Origin: Rugalucina vietnamica
Taxonomy: Eukaryota > Mollusca > Bivalvia > Lucinida > Lucinidae
Length of the DNA: 64,000 bases
Direction: 5' to 3'
NCBI GenBank assembly: GCA_964017185.1
Contig: OZ024876.1
Coordinates: 10,541,726-10,605,725, forward strand
This document shows positions 24,121 to 36,265 of this stretch, one piece after another. The notes below the pieces were generated by a model that did not search any database, had not been told where the DNA came from, and saw only the letters and a program-made list of their open reading frames with translations. The stretch's first letter is position 1. Every line of letters starts with the position of its first letter. The translations under genes and the position numbers were made by a program.

Positions 24121-25225
24121 ATATACACTAATAAACTTGTTAGACTATTGAAGGTCATATACATGTATATAGCCACAGGACAGGGTCAGAATACACCCTG
24201 TGGTTAATTTCGTTTTGAAATTCATAAATATTCTGTTCACTTGCCCATTTTCTAGAAGTTTTACCCTTCAGTGTCATTTTAAACGTTTTCTGCATATGTG
24301 ACCTATGTTGACCTTGCCGTAAAATCTGTCAAGGTCATCACAGGATCATGATTAATACACAGATTGTAGTACTTTAGTCTAAATTGGTACATATCAATTT
24401 TTGTTGCAACAGGTTCAGCAGTTCCTGTGAAGAAAAAGATTTTTGAAGGGTTTTACCATAAATGGGCATGCCGGCCATCTTGGTCAGGTGACTTGCTTTA
24501 TTTATTATCACATATCGAAATCCTTCTGGGAGCCTTTGAAAGTGTCTTTGTAGCGTTTCTTCTGGCCACTTTGAGAGCACTTTCCCTCCTGTAATGTTCC
24601 ATAGAAAACTTTCTTTGGAAGTCATTAGTCATTCTTAAGGCATGGCCATTCCATGCCACTGCGCTAGCTTTAGGACTGTATGCATGTTTTGCATTTCTGC
24701 CTTCTTTAGGACATCTGTGTTTGGGATCTTGTCTTGCCACTCGACTTCTCACTGCTTTCTCAAACAGTTTAAGTAGAAATGGCTGTTTCTTTGCATGACG
24801 TTAATATACTGTCACGGTCTCATATGAAAACAACAGGATTGGCAGTACAACAGTCTTGTAGACTTTCAGCTTGGTGTCAAGCTCCCAGACACTTGCAAAT
24901 AGTCTTCCGAATGCCACACTGCTTTTGCAATTCTAGCCCTGACCTTATCATCAATATGCACTGCTTTGGAGAGAGAGCTTCCCAGGTAGGTGAAATTAAA
25001 ACTTTCAGTTTTTGCCAATTCACAGTGATAGTTCGTTCATTTACGGTTTTTTAGGTGCTGGTCTGTCTTTTTTGTGGTGGTTGTAAGATGATAGTGAGAA
25101 TTGATCCATGGCCATTTGCATATTTGCCTCTGAGCTGGTATTTTTATAGTGATAATTTCAGATTAGTTTTAGAGTAATTATTTTAAGTTGGTTGCACCAT
25201 TTCCTGATCATTGCTTACTTTTACC
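24121..25225 (-). pseudogene. LINE reverse transcriptase C-terminal remnant
   Basis: Minus-strand frames at 24374-24752 and on to about 25030 encode pieces of a non-LTR retrotransposon ORF2 C-terminus. The order runs from an ITVNG/YLGS-like region through LRWxGHxxRM-type and GGKxxxRWPEETL-type motifs to the end. They are split over several frames, so the gene is dead. A second copy is at 36698-37745 and a related plus-strand fragment at 46690-47530. Clade not determined (Jockey/CR1-like by impression). Confidence 0.6.
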
Positions 25226-25280
25226 TTTTTACCTTTGTAGAAAGGTACATGTAGGCAACGACCAGGAAAAGGTGCAATAA
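25204..25280. repeat. Two Penelope-like termini back to back
   Basis: tttcctgatcattgcttac (+ orientation) is followed within 25 bases by ggtacatgtaggcaacgacc (- orientation), making an inverted pair of the ~39-bp terminus with no element body. The same pair is at 37745-37815. Confidence 0.6.
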
Positions 25281-25442
25281 GTGAAGCCCAGTATTTTATC
25301 TTTACATTTCCATTCTTGTCCATACATGTATATTTCAAAACATTGCGATAATTCAATTCTGTTTTCTAATTTGCTGATAAAGAAAAAGTGGACTGCATTG
25401 GCAATAGTCTCCGTTGCATACTTATACCACATATACACTCAG
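25281..25442. other. Unoccupied copy of the 37896-44886 insertion site
   Basis: At 25365/25366 the sequence reads ttctgttttctaatttgct. In the second copy of this block the two halves (ttctgttttt and ctaatttgct) lie 7 kb apart, at 37895 and 44887. Homology on the far side continues to ccacatatacactcagcgg (25442 / 44950). Confidence 0.7.
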
Positions 25443-26224
25443 CGGTATTGATCATTTCCTGCGAGTTTTCAAGTCTACATTAATGGTGCCTCTGACCTTT
25501 TGGTCGCCTTTTGATCAGACATCCTTCCACTTAATTTGCCACAAAGAGCAAGTAACAGTAAACAAAATAAAAACTGGGATCCTTTAAGAGCAGAGGACAT
25601 ATTAAAATGAGAAAAGAGTGGGTCATAATGCGGTTTAAGCTACATAAGCCTCATCAGTGACCCTCTAGATTTTGCAACATGGAGCCAAAGAGAATTACTT
25701 TAAATTTGCAACTTTCAAGAGGGTAGTAAATACAAAAACTAGTATTATACAAATTGGGCCAAATAATCAAACGTTGGTTAGGGAATGAATCCAAACCGAA
25801 AATAAATTTCTGATTTCTCTGATCTAAAAGGACCAAAAGGAAAATATTATCTACACTATGGATGACTTTGTATTTTACGTTAAAACTGTCTTCCGTCAAA
25901 TACCTAAAGAAAGGCAAATTCATAATAATTTCAAATAAAAAAAATTGTTTACACCATATTTAATGATCAAATAACAATTTGAATAAGCATTGTAGCCACG
26001 CGTTATCATTTCTAAGGCTATTATTTCTGAATAAAGTAATGGTCTAAACATCTGATACCGCCAGTTGCAGAATGTACCTTTAATATAGTTTCTATGTAAA
26101 AATGTATTATATGTAACGAGATAAAACAATGCGATTATATTCCATGAAACGGTTCACATGTTTACTTGCAGAACAGTGCTTTTTGTTTGGCATCTTCGTT
26201 CCAAACTACTGTAAATCTGAGTAA
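25443..26224 (+). repeat. Third, diverged copy of the 20.9-21.7 kb dispersed repeat
   Basis: Starts at ggtattgatcatttcctgcg and matches 20970-21750 with scattered substitutions and a few indels, ending at actgtaaatctgagtaag. It lacks the half MITE present in the tandem units. Confidence 0.8.
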
Positions 26225-26935
26225 GTACAATGCTTTGATCATTGTCACCTTATTCAATCGACTTTTCTCACCTTTACGATGACACTATCGAATTTTCGCA
26301 CATTTAACGATAGTAAAACAAACATGTGCTGATTGGCAATTAACCTCACCTGGCTAATTATGCGGTCAGTGAAGAGCAATAATGCTTCAAACGATCCAAA
26401 GCTTCTTGTTATGTCGCCGAAAAAATCCCAGCTGGTATGGTTCTCTTTATCCTCTAATTTCAAAGGCAATCAGCGTTTAACGCGTTTAATGCCGGGATAC
26501 AGTCATAGGCCTTTGCTGGTTACCGCTTTTACAACAATTTCTTTTGAATGAAACCGGTAACCGCACGCCGTGCTCCATTCATCGACTAGGTAAAAAATCA
26601 AAAATTTCCTCCAATTTCGGGTGATCGTTTTACCCGAAACCATTATTTTGGTCGCCGCACAGCGTAAACGGCTTACACTTTCAGAAACAAACAAAATTGA
26701 CCGCAACAAAAAAAAAAAAAAAAACATGGCCGCTTAAAGTGAAAATTTAGCGATTTGGGACAATTTTTGCTGACCGTTGACCGCGTTTGAGAGGTGCGTG
26801 CTGAATAAAGGTGCATTTGCGTTAGAAATCGTTCGGGGGGACCCGGAACTGACCGCTGACTGCAGGGTCACGCTGAATAGAGGTGACCGGATCGGCAGTT
26901 TAGACTGTACAGTCTTTTGGCAAAAAGCGAAACAA
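26225..26935. other. Unassigned stretch before MITE
   Basis: Short frames on both strands have no recognisable domain. A run of 18-19 A lies at about 26708. Nothing else recognised. Confidence 0.35.
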
Positions 26936-27152
26936 TGAGCCACCGCACGGGAAAACCAACAATCAGCATAGGCGAAAAACAAAGGCGCTGATAGCTTCGA
27001 AGTATTTGCGAAGCTGGTCAGCGCCTTTGTTTTCGCTACACAGATAGTACAATTTCGTAAATCCAAAATTTCCAGCCTCCATGACTGTACAGCCCGATTT
27101 GTGTCGGACCTGGTAGGAACCCAAATTGTTGGTTTTCTCACGCACAGGATCA
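26936..27152. mobile_element. Palindromic MITE, family G
   Basis: Ends are tgagccaccgcacgggaaaa and ttttctcacgcacaggatca. In the centre is an imperfect palindrome, ggcgctgatagcttcgaag / gcgaagctggtcagcgcc, bordered by gcgaaaaacaaa and tttgttttcgc. Other copies are listed below. Confidence 0.7.
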
Positions 27153-27381
27153 AAAAATTAAAAGTCGATGTCTGGCGCCCGATCTGCTGGCTTCCATTGA
27201 ATTATGCAGCAAAGTGATAAACACTGATTGGGTTTGCAAGATGCATGCGTATTGTAAGAACGCAGATAAGAAAAAAAACCTGAAATAATCTACATAAGCC
27301 TGTAGACCAATGTGAATTCTCGTTTGGATTCATCAATAGCGATAGCTGTTTCCGTAATTGACATTGGCCCTTTGGGATAAT

Positions 27382-27603
27382 TGAGCCGCGACGTGGCTCA
27401 ATTGGACTTCGGACTGGACTTCGGGAGTGCCGACCAGGTCTGACACAAACCGGCCTGTTTAGCTACAGAAAATGGCTAGAAGCTTGAATTTCTGATTTGA
27501 CAAGAAAAGTGCTAATACTATCCTTGCAGTGAAAACAATGCACAGAAGATCGGAGCCATTGTTTTTGCATAAGCAAAATCCGGTTTTCTCATGACGCGGC
27601 TTA
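27382..27603. mobile_element. Palindromic MITE, family G, subfamily with GACGCGGC ends
   Basis: Ends are tgagccgcgacgtgg and ttttctcatgacgcggctta. The inner part carries ccgaccaggtctgacacaaa and cggcctgtttagct. The central palindrome is largely lost. Confidence 0.6.
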
Positions 27604-27766
27604 ATTTTATGATACTTAAGCAAATGAAATCAGTGATGGACAAGCATTTGCCGTTTAATCTAAACTCAACATATTTAGTGTTTTAAGGAATCAATCTTGA
27701 GTAATGTTAAGGCCCAGTCCCACTGCCCTTACGATCGCTTAAGATCGTCTTACGGCCATTAAAAAA

Positions 27767-29341
27767 CTATGGTTCACTTTATTTGGCCTGTAATGACAGA
27801 AAAGCATTTTTCACTTCCTCTGACCAAAGTCGATATAAAGTTTGGTCATGTCAGAATGTATGCGATGCCTTATCCTATCTGCTGGATAATATTTATATTA
27901 GATTTGGAACCAAGTTATAGAGACAAATTGGGCACAAATTGTGCCCCTCTCGTAGCTGATCTATTTTATACTGCTACGAAAGAGATTTTATGGATTCTCT
28001 TAACCTTGACAATCTAGCTGATATTATCGAGGCTTTTAATTCGACTTCTAGGTACCTCGATGAACTTTTGAACATTGAAAATCCTTATTTTGAAAGCATG
28101 GTCAAACAAATTTATCCCCCTGAACTACAGTTGAAAAAAGCAAACAACACAGATACCGAAACCCCATTTTTAGACTTACATCTTTCTATTGCAAATGGAT
28201 TCATTTCTTCTAAAATTTTGATAAACGCGATGACTTTGATTCTGATATAGTAAACTTTCCGTTTTTGGATGGTGACGCTCCTCGTCGTGCTCCTTATGGC
28301 GTAAACATTTCGCAACTTTATTAGGTTTGCTAGAGTCTGCAATCATGTTACGGACTTCAATGCGCGTAATAAATGTTTAACAGCCAAACTTCTTTAGCAG
28401 AGCTATCGGTATCATAAACTCAGAAAAAGTTTTTCTAAATTTATCGCAGACACTATGAACAAATTTCCAATTTAATGTTGGGCTAAAACCCTTTTACGCG
28501 AGGGCCTTTCGGAACCAGAATTTTATGGTGACTTGGTTTACAAATTTAAGAAACTGAAAGGAAGGAATGATTTTTCTTTTCTATTCAGAAAAATCATAAC
28601 GCGTTACAGACGTATAGGATATAACTTAATGTTATGCGACAGTCTGCATGCTTAGTTTTTTTTAACCCAATCATGGTTGATAACTATGCTGCCTTCTTTA
28701 ATTGCACGCCCGTTTGTCGGGCATCAGATTCTATGATGGCCCCGACATAAAGCTATTCATCTTAGTAAGTTGGGACCGGAGCTTCTTGTCTGTTGCTTGG
28801 TCCACCGGGGTCCAACTGGTGTTTTTCTTTTGCTCCGGAGTTAGTAAGTTATTCGGCGCACAGGGATCTCCATCGTCGGGCAGCTTACTATATCTGTTAG
28901 TCCTCGTTTATGATTCATCATGGAGTTTATCATGATTTATTTGTTTGTCCATGATGATTCATTGACTAGTTAGAGATTCACCACGAAGACCGAACAACTA
29001 AATGTTGTGAACCACTGCAGAAGCTGATGGTGAGGTTAGGTACCTGTTAAACCGGTTTAAGCCCGCCAGTAATTTGATATTACTGATCGTTCCAAGGCGA
29101 TACTTCTGTGGTGGTTCTTATTGGTTTATGTATTTGTGTTTAAATTTTTTGTGCTATTGGTGCCTTATGTATTATCATATTTTTTGTTAAGTTAAGGTAA
29201 CTGAGTGACCACCTATTGGGCTGCTCATTCGGCTTACGATATGTTTTCTTGGTATAAGTACCTGATTGTTAATTTAGTTTTTTCCCACCTCGGTTTTTGG
29301 AGTGGGAATCTCTTACCTGATCGTTGCCTACTTGTACCTTC
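27767..29341 (+). pseudogene. Penelope-like element, 5' truncated, frameshifted (copy g)
   Basis: Starts inside the RT gene at ttaaaaaactatggttcact and runs to the family terminus, tgcctacttgtacctt. Frames at 27769-28017, 27990-28250 and onwards together cover RT motif B and motif C through the C-terminus. Several indels break the gene, and motif C reads RYLDELL, so the second catalytic Asp is Glu. The 3' region keeps an intact structured module (29009-29117). Confidence 0.8.
29009..29117 (+). ncRNA. Predicted structured RNA module in Penelope 3' region
   Basis: An outer pairing joins gaaccactgcagaag with cttctgtggtggttc. Inside are hairpins agtaat...attact and atcg...cgat and a self-complementary aaaccggttt. 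In sister copies the first hairpin is agtaac/gttact or cagttat/ataactg and the second accg/cggt, so the paired bases change together. Function unknown; a ribozyme or RT recognition site is possible. Confidence 0.55.
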
Positions 29342-30671
29342 TCAGGATCACATTAGTGTGATAATCTCAGGCAAACTCGGTGGATCGCAGGATCGATCTG
29401 AAGTAATTTTCGGCGGTCCCTTGAAATACTCAGTCCTAGGGATCATTGTAAGGACCCACGGGCATTCCAAAATGTCTGATGTTGCTGAAATGCTTGTTAT
29501 GAGAAAATAAGAGAGAAGCATTATCTTGAAGAAAAAAATCTTAAGTATCTGAGATCATCCTACGCTCGATCCTAGCGTTATTGAGCAACCGTAGGATTAA
29601 AACTACGCCGCAGGTGTCTGTTTGAGGGGCGTTCGGAAAGTTCGAATAATTGTTTGATCATTCATGTAATAGTCATATTAAAACAAAAAGAAACATACCT
29701 TATTATAATTTAACATGTCCTTTAACATGTCCTCTATAAATGCTGTGAAAACGAAGATGATGCACAAAGACATAATAAAAATATATTAATTACAAAAAGG
29801 TGAGGTATGGGTACCCGGAGCACGCCAAAGTCAAAATGACGTTTTGAAAACGTCAAACTTTATTTTAATCCCGTTGGCGATGATCACACTTTCTCAGCAT
29901 AAACACAAACAAAATGTACGCATTTAATGTGTCTGTCAATTCTTTTTTTTATAAGTTTTCGTAACCAGTATTAGTATGCGGTGATACATCTCCCTGAGTC
30001 TATTTCGCTAATATTCTCCGCTGAATAATCCAATTTTTCAAAATTCTTAACGGACAACAATTCCACTGTCAGTTGGCAACTTCTAAAATCGCCACCAGTT
30101 GCTTTTATTCCACTCTTAAAACATGCAAATCATTTGTACATAGATTCTTAACTATATTATTCAAAGTTTTCCTGTTTTTTTTTACCATCTTAAGTGTTTC
30201 TGTGTGTTTTTATGACGACAATACAGTAGTTCATAATCTTTTGCAACGCAACGACACAGTTTGACGTCATGATTTCCCCATACAACCCTCGTAATAAAGG
30301 ACCATTTCATAGTGGAACATCCCATTGATTTGAAATTTTCAGGAAGCAATGTCACGTTGTTAAAATATTTTAGGACGATTCCATGCTTTTGTGGCGATGA
30401 GCAAACAGTAAAAAAATATGTTTATTTGTTTGAGACTTCATTTAAAAAAGTGATATATTTCGGACTGCTCCGGGTACCGATGATGACGTTGCCACGGCAA
30501 CCTGTATTTTCAGTTTCTATAATCACTTTTCTTTCTTTTTTCTATCAACGATTTAGAATAAGTGAAAGTTCACGCACACCAATTTTCAAGTACAATGGTT
30601 GAAAATTATGAGAGATATGACACAATTGCACGAACTTTCTGAACAACCTACGTATTCAACATTCTAAAACA
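29342..30671. other. Unassigned stretch
   Basis: Short frames (29205-29510, 30073-30264, 30312-30602, all +) have no recognisable domain; the first is mostly Penelope 3' region. AT-rich with no repeat recognised. Confidence 0.4.
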
Positions 30672-31531
30672 ATCTCAAAGACAAACTTCCTAGTTCAATG
30701 TAATGTTTACCAAAAATTCATAAAAGACCGTACAAACCTATATGTATTGCAACTTCTAGCTCTTGTACTCACCCTGTATACCGTTGATGCAACCAAATTT
30801 GTTACGACATAGATTGGTGCAACATTTCACGAAGGTAGGGTGAAATGGAGAACGGTAAGTTGACCATTAATTCAATTTTACAGGCATTAATGTAAGGATG
30901 ACTGGGCCATGCCTTTGTGGGAAAACAAAGTAAGGATACCTTCAGTTTTTGCCATAAGTAGTTTGTTAAAAAACCTTTCCTTGTGACAGAAATTATAAAT
31001 TCAATTGAAGAAATATGCCACAAGATACACGAAAATTGATTATATTTGCTAATTGCTCAAATCCTTCATCATTGTTTGTCATCACCAAAGTTTCAATATA
31101 AACCGGAATCATTCCTTGTTTCATGCCACCAAACAACAATCATGTATTCGAGCCGACTTTTGCACAATATGGTGTTAACACACCTAGGTTGGATCGTTTG
31201 GGAAGCAACGTACGTCAATGAGTTCATTGCCTGGATACTACCTACGTACAAGAGGTGTTTTTGAAAAATGATGCTAACTACGCCGGATCTTTAGGCCAAA
31301 AATGATATTTCTTACGGCGGACACTTTGATGTTTATTTTTTTAACATTTTGTGCTGTGAATTGACAGCTTTAGTATCAATTTGGATAAAAATATTTGATT
31401 TTATAGTTAATCTACATGTGTATGCAAATATGGTGAAAAGTGTATAAGCCTATACATGTTCTCCATAATGCAGCAAGTAAAGTTCCCGATATTCTTGCCC
31501 GTTGTTATGGGCGATTTATTGCACAATGTGA

Positions 31532-31571
31532 TTTTTTTTTTTTTTTTTTTATTGTTTTTTTTTTTTTTTTA
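31532..31571. repeat. Poly(T) tracts
   Basis: Two T runs of 19 and 17 bases separated by attg. Possibly the poly(A) end of an inserted retroelement on the minus strand, but no element body was recognised. Confidence 0.6.
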
Positions 31572-32248
31572 CCTTGCTTTTGATCTGGAAATCTTTTCTG
31601 GAATATGACTGATGCTAGTGGTCCTGCATACATACTCCCCTCCCGTTTCAAAGAAGATGATCGTATGCTAGATGTAGCAATATTGCAACAAACATAGTTG
31701 AGTCCCAACCAGGCATTTGGGGAAATTGGGGAAAGGGGGGGGGAGATAATGGCTAGTTCATGAGCTAAGTAGTGCATTCGTGATAATTTGTGAGGAGTTA
31801 CAGAGCAAGCACTTTAAAGGTGGGGGTGGGGAGTTTTGAGCATGTGCAAAATACTTTTTAGGGAGACGGGATAAGCAATGGCCGGGGGAGTCAACCCATT
31901 AATTTCAGGTGCAGGGAGTCCACCTGGAGGGACCATCTGTGGACTTTACATCGTGCGCTAGTTCACTATGAGTAAGAACAATATAAGTAAACCTATTTCA
32001 GACGTACATTAACTGTGCTTTCAAGAAAAAATGCGCAACGAGAAATTTTAATGAGTACCGAGTGAAAAATATTTCTGGATCTGTGCATGGGACCCTCACT
32101 GACACCCTCTCCTTACACCCGAGGGTCTGGTACGAACGAGCCTTTTCAGCAAGATCTAGCCGCTTAACCTTATAGCCATTAGAATTAAACACGAAACAAC
32201 ACTAAGATACACAACCCTATTGCATGGAAACAGACAGTTTTGACCAGC

Positions 32249-32250
<2 letters not shown>

Positions 32251-32294
<44 letters not shown>
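32251..32294. repeat. (CA)n microsatellite
   Basis: About 22 uninterrupted CA units. Confidence 0.95.
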
Positions 32295-32299
<5 letters not shown>

Positions 32300-32509
32300 G
32301 CCCGGTTGTCCAGATGCTGATGCCGACAGTGACTCACATGTATCATTGCACACAACACATGCAGCACATTTTTCGAGTGTCTGCGTATGTGTGTTAACCG
32401 TTTCAAGATTATAATGTCGACATTTCTGACGAAAACAGTCATACTGCATTATAAGACTTATAAGGGCTAACAGACAACCATTTGATGGAAAATCTAATTT
32501 GTTTTTGGG

Positions 32510-32705
32510 AAGTGGGGAGCGCGATGGCGTAATGGTCATGATGGTAGAATAGGGCACCAGAGCGAGAGGTTCTGGATTTGATACATACCTTCACCGTGTA
32601 GTTTGCTTGAGAAAAACACTTAAGTCCCCACAGTGCCGATAAACAAATAGGAAGCGTTGGATCTGTCCGACATGTCTAAAATGTTGATTGGGACCTTTGA
32701 AGACA
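32510..32705 (+). mobile_element. SINE-like element, diverged
   Basis: A tRNA-like head (gagcgcgatggcgtaatgg, then ggttctggatttgatac as a decayed box B) is followed by a body with ttgagaaaaacacttaagt, resembling the 7588 element. It is too decayed to assign. Confidence 0.35.
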
Positions 32706-33097
32706 TTGCAAAACGAAACTAAACGTTTTGGAAGCTAGTGGAAGACGTATACAAGAAACACTGCCAGCAAAAATATGCACAAATCATTTAGCCCCGCTCA
32801 CTCAAGTTTTAACGGTCACAGGAGTTTCCATTCTGCAAAAGTGTCCGCCGTAAGAAATAACTTCTTTTGGCCCATAGATCCGCCGTAGTTAGCATCATTT
32901 TTTAACAAGAAACATCTTTAAAAAAGATAATTGTCGAAGATAAATATCTGTTCTGCAATAGGGTACAGGATGCATGATGAACATTTTATTTATGCTTTAT
33001 TCTAAACTATAAATTGTTGACAGTGGACACAAGACTAGTTTGCTCTGTTGTTGAAATGACATCACTACCTTAGCCTGACAGCTAAACGCTCAGTGAG

Positions 33098-33134
<37 letters not shown>
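33098..33134. repeat. Poly(A) tract, 37 bases
   Basis: An uninterrupted A run inside the extra sequence in the right arm of the 30771-34460 element. Confidence 0.9.
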
Positions 33135-33136
<2 letters not shown>

Positions 33137-33671
33137 GTACCTATTCGTTTTAACGTTGACAGTTTTAATGCATATATACCTACCCCAAAACTCCTGGATA
33201 TCAATCTGATGCAAAAAAATGTAGTAAAAATATCGTTATTGTGCGGTGAGCCCTTACTGGCGGAAACAACTCGTTCTGTGAAGCAGAGCCTTTGATCCGA
33301 ACACGCCTATATTCAATGGAGAAAATCCGAACGCATCTTATCTACGATGGCCTGCATGGGTCATAAAATTTCAAAATCCACTATTTTTTTATTTTAATTT
33401 TTCTTTGCAAAAGCTTTCGTCACACAAAAAGCGATTAAAATGAATAACAATAAGGATCAATGATGACTTGTATAGTAAAACAACATCATCTTAAAGTATT
33501 TTTTAAAGAGATGCAGTTTGTTGCCTTTTTCATCTTCCATATGGAAAAAACCCGGATGCAGGTCAAAAATGATCTGAGATGTCTTCGACAAAAAAGAACA
33601 CATTGGACGTACGTTGCATCAAGGCAATGAACTCTTTGACATACCTTGCTTCCCAAACGATCCAACCTAGG

Positions 33672-34078
33672 TTTGTTAAAAAGGTACAAGTAGGCAAAGA
33701 TCAGGAAAAGGCGCAATCAGAAAAAGATTCCCACTCCAAAAACCGAGGTGGGAAAAAACCAAACTAACAATCAGGTACTTATACCATGAAACATATCGTA
33801 AGCCGAATGAGCAGCTATTTCCCCAATAGGTGGCCACTCAGTTACCTTAACTTAACTAAAAATATGAAAACATACATAAGGCGCCAACAGCACAAAAAAT
33901 TTTAAACACCAAGACATAAAACAAAAAGAACCACTACAGAAGTATCGACTTGGAACGATCAGTAACACAAAGTTACTGGCGGGCTTAAACCGGTTTTACA
34001 GGTACCTAACCTCACCCTCAGCTTCTGCAGTGGTTCACAACATTTAGTTAGTTCTTCGGTCCTCGTGGTGAACACCAT
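33672..34078 (-). mobile_element. Penelope-like 3' fragment inserted in a TIR arm (copy h)
   Basis: Runs from the terminus ggtacaagtaggcaaagatc on the minus strand to caccacgagg, where it is 5' truncated. It contains the structured module (about 33930-34040). The uninterrupted opposite arm at 31170-31195 (tatggtgttaacacaccta) shows the target before insertion. Confidence 0.75.
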
Positions 34079-34639
34079 ATTGTGCAAGTTTGCTCGAGTT
34101 CAGGATTGTCTTTTTGTGGTATGAAACAAGGAATGATTCCGGTATATACCGAAACTTTGATATATACAAACGATGATGAAGTATTCGAATAATTAGCAAA
34201 CGTAATCAATTTTCGTGTTTCTGGTGGCATATTCCTTCAATGAAATTTATCATTTCTGATACAAGGTAAGCTTTTGTTACAAACTACTTACGGCAAAAAA
34301 CTGAAGGCATGCTTACTTTCTTTTCCCACAAAGTCATGACCCAGACATCCTCGCATTAATGCCTATTAAACTTACCGTTCTCCATTTCCCCCTACCTTCG
34401 TGAAATGTAACATCAATCTGTGCCGTAACACATTGAGTTGCATCAACAGTATACAGGGTGGTACTACTACTACTGAACTTTCTAAATTATAAACTTCTTG
34501 TCTTACAGCTATCAAATCGCATATCATAAGATACTGTGAGACAGTGGATGAAACTTTCAGTGGATGAAATTGCGCTTTTTCCTGATCTTTGCCCACTTGT
34601 ACCTTCTTATTTGTTTAAAATTCTTCCTTTCTATGGATA

Positions 34640-35090
34640 AAAATCATGATTTATTTGTTTGTTCTTGATGATTCATTGACTAGTTAGAGATTCACCACGA
34701 AGGCCGAATAACTAACTAAATGTTATGAACCACTGCAGAAGCTGAGGGTGAGGTTATGGCCATGTAAAACCGGTTTAAGCCCGCCAGTAACTTTGTGTTA
34801 CTGATCGTTCCAAGTCGATACTTCTGTGGTGGTTCTTTTTGTTTTATGTCTTGGTGTATAAATTTTTTTTTTGTGCTGTTGGCGCCTTATGTATGTTTTC
34901 ATATTTTTAGTTAAGTTAAGGTAACTGAGTGGCCACCTATTGGGAAAATAGCTGCTCATTCGGCTTACGATATGTTTCATGGTATAAGTACCTGATTGTT
35001 AGTTTGGTTTTTTCCCACCTCGGTTTTTGGAGTGGGAATCTTTTTCTGATTGCGCCTTTTCCTGATCTTTGCCTACTTGTACCTTTTCAA
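34640..35090 (+). mobile_element. Penelope-like 3' region (copy j), head-to-tail with copy k
   Basis: Begins at aaaatcatgatttatttg, includes an intact structured module (34731-34833) and ends with the terminus ...tgcctacttgtaccttt at 35090. The next base begins RT sequence of copy k in the same orientation. Confidence 0.75.
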
Positions 35091-36265
35091 ATAAAAATTG
35101 GTTTTGGTCAATAAATACGAGGTGCTCAGTAAATTGACGTGTAGAGGGTTCCGTGCGACGAGCTTGTCCACATATGATTTTTCTACTCTGTATAAATCAT
35201 AGGCACATAATCTAATTAAAGATTAATTAGATTATGTGCCTATGATTAATCTGGATTTGATAAAGTGGACCTTCAAAAAATCATTTAAAACTATGGTTCA
35301 CTTTATTTGGCATGAAATGACAGAAAGGCTTTCTTCACTTCCTCTGACCAAAGTCACTTTGGTCATGTTAGAATGTGTGCGACACCTTATCATATCTCCT
35401 GGATAATATTTATATTATACTACTAACAAATTGTTGGAATTCCGATGGGTACAAATTGCGCACCTCTCGTAGCTGATTTATTTGTATACTGCTACGAAAG
35501 AGATTTCAGGAATTCTCTTAACCATGATAATTAAGCTGACGTTATCGAGGAGAGGCTTTTAATTCGACTTCAAGGTACCTCGATGACCTTTTGAACATTG
35601 ACAACCCTTATTTAGAAGGTATGATCAATCATATTTATCCACCTGAACTACAGTTGAACAAAGCCAATACCTCAGATACCGAAGCCCCCTTTTTAGATTT
35701 ACCTATTTCTGTTGCAAATGGATTTGTTTCTTCTAAAATTTATGATAAACGCGATGAATTTGATTTTGATATAGTAAATTTTCCTTTTTTGGATGGTGAC
35801 GTTCCTCGTCGTGCTTCTTATGGTGTATACATTTCGCAACATATTAGGTTTGCTAGAGTCTGCAGTCATGTTACGGACTTCAACGCTCGAAATAAATGTT
35901 AAACGGCCAAACTTCTACAATATGGCTATCGGTATCATAAACTTCGAAAACATTTTCTAAATTTCATCGCAGACACCATGAATTGATTTCCAAATATAAT
36001 AATGGGTTAAAGACGCTTTTATGTGTGGGCCTTTCGGAACCAGAATTTTATGGTGACTTGGTTTACATTTTTTTAGAAACTTACAATAAGGAATGATTTT
36101 TCTTTTCAGTTCAGAAAAATCATAACACGTTGCACACGTACAGGATATAACTCAAATGGTGTGCGACAGTCTGCATGCTTAGTTTTTAACCCAACCATGG
36201 CTGATAACTATGTTGTTTTCTTTAATTGCACAACGAAGGGTCATACTCTATGATAACCCCGACTG
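35091..36265 (+). pseudogene. Penelope-like RT, frameshifted (copy k)
   Basis: Covers the RT from just before motif A through the C-terminus. Pieces include a motif B region (GIPMGTNCAPL) and a motif C region with intact RYLDDLL, in different frames. A longer frame, 35591-35902, holds the post-catalytic part. At about 35195-35245 an inverted repeat of aatctaattaaagattaatt replaces the RT codons before the trpFK-like region. It ends where the inverted copy l begins. Confidence 0.75.

Larger units (their letters stand above)
30771..34460. mobile_element. Long-TIR DNA transposon remnant, CACCCTG ends, probable 5-bp duplication
   Basis: The left end caccctgtataccgttgatg is mirrored by the right end catcaacagtatacagggtg. 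Flanks are gtact on the left (30766-30770) and gtact on the right. Arms are long (~560 bases): left 30771-31330; right 34460-34079, then 33671-33600, then 32912-32838. The interior (31330-32838) has T runs, a (CA)n tract and a SINE-like unit but no transposase frame. The right arm carries a Penelope 3' fragment (33672-34078) and ~690 bp of other insertion. A 5-bp duplication would fit few superfamilies, but the superfamily is not assigned. Confidence 0.6.
30672..34555 (+). pseudogene. Penelope-like RT 5' fragment split by a long-TIR transposon (copy f)
   Basis: 30672-30770 corresponds to the first ~30 codons of the 449-codon RT (region of YWLPKLHK), and 34461-34555 continues the next codons. 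The 3.7 kb between is a separate transposon. After 34555 the RT sequence stops and a bare family terminus (to about 34605) follows, preceded by a direct repeat of cagtggatgaaa (34543 and 34559). Confidence 0.65.

Noticed and set aside
21183-25923. 89-codon minus frame conserved in three repeat copies
   Set aside because: Two copies are a recent duplication. The third differs mainly at amino-acid-changing positions, and there is no recognisable domain, so conservation reflects shared ancestry.
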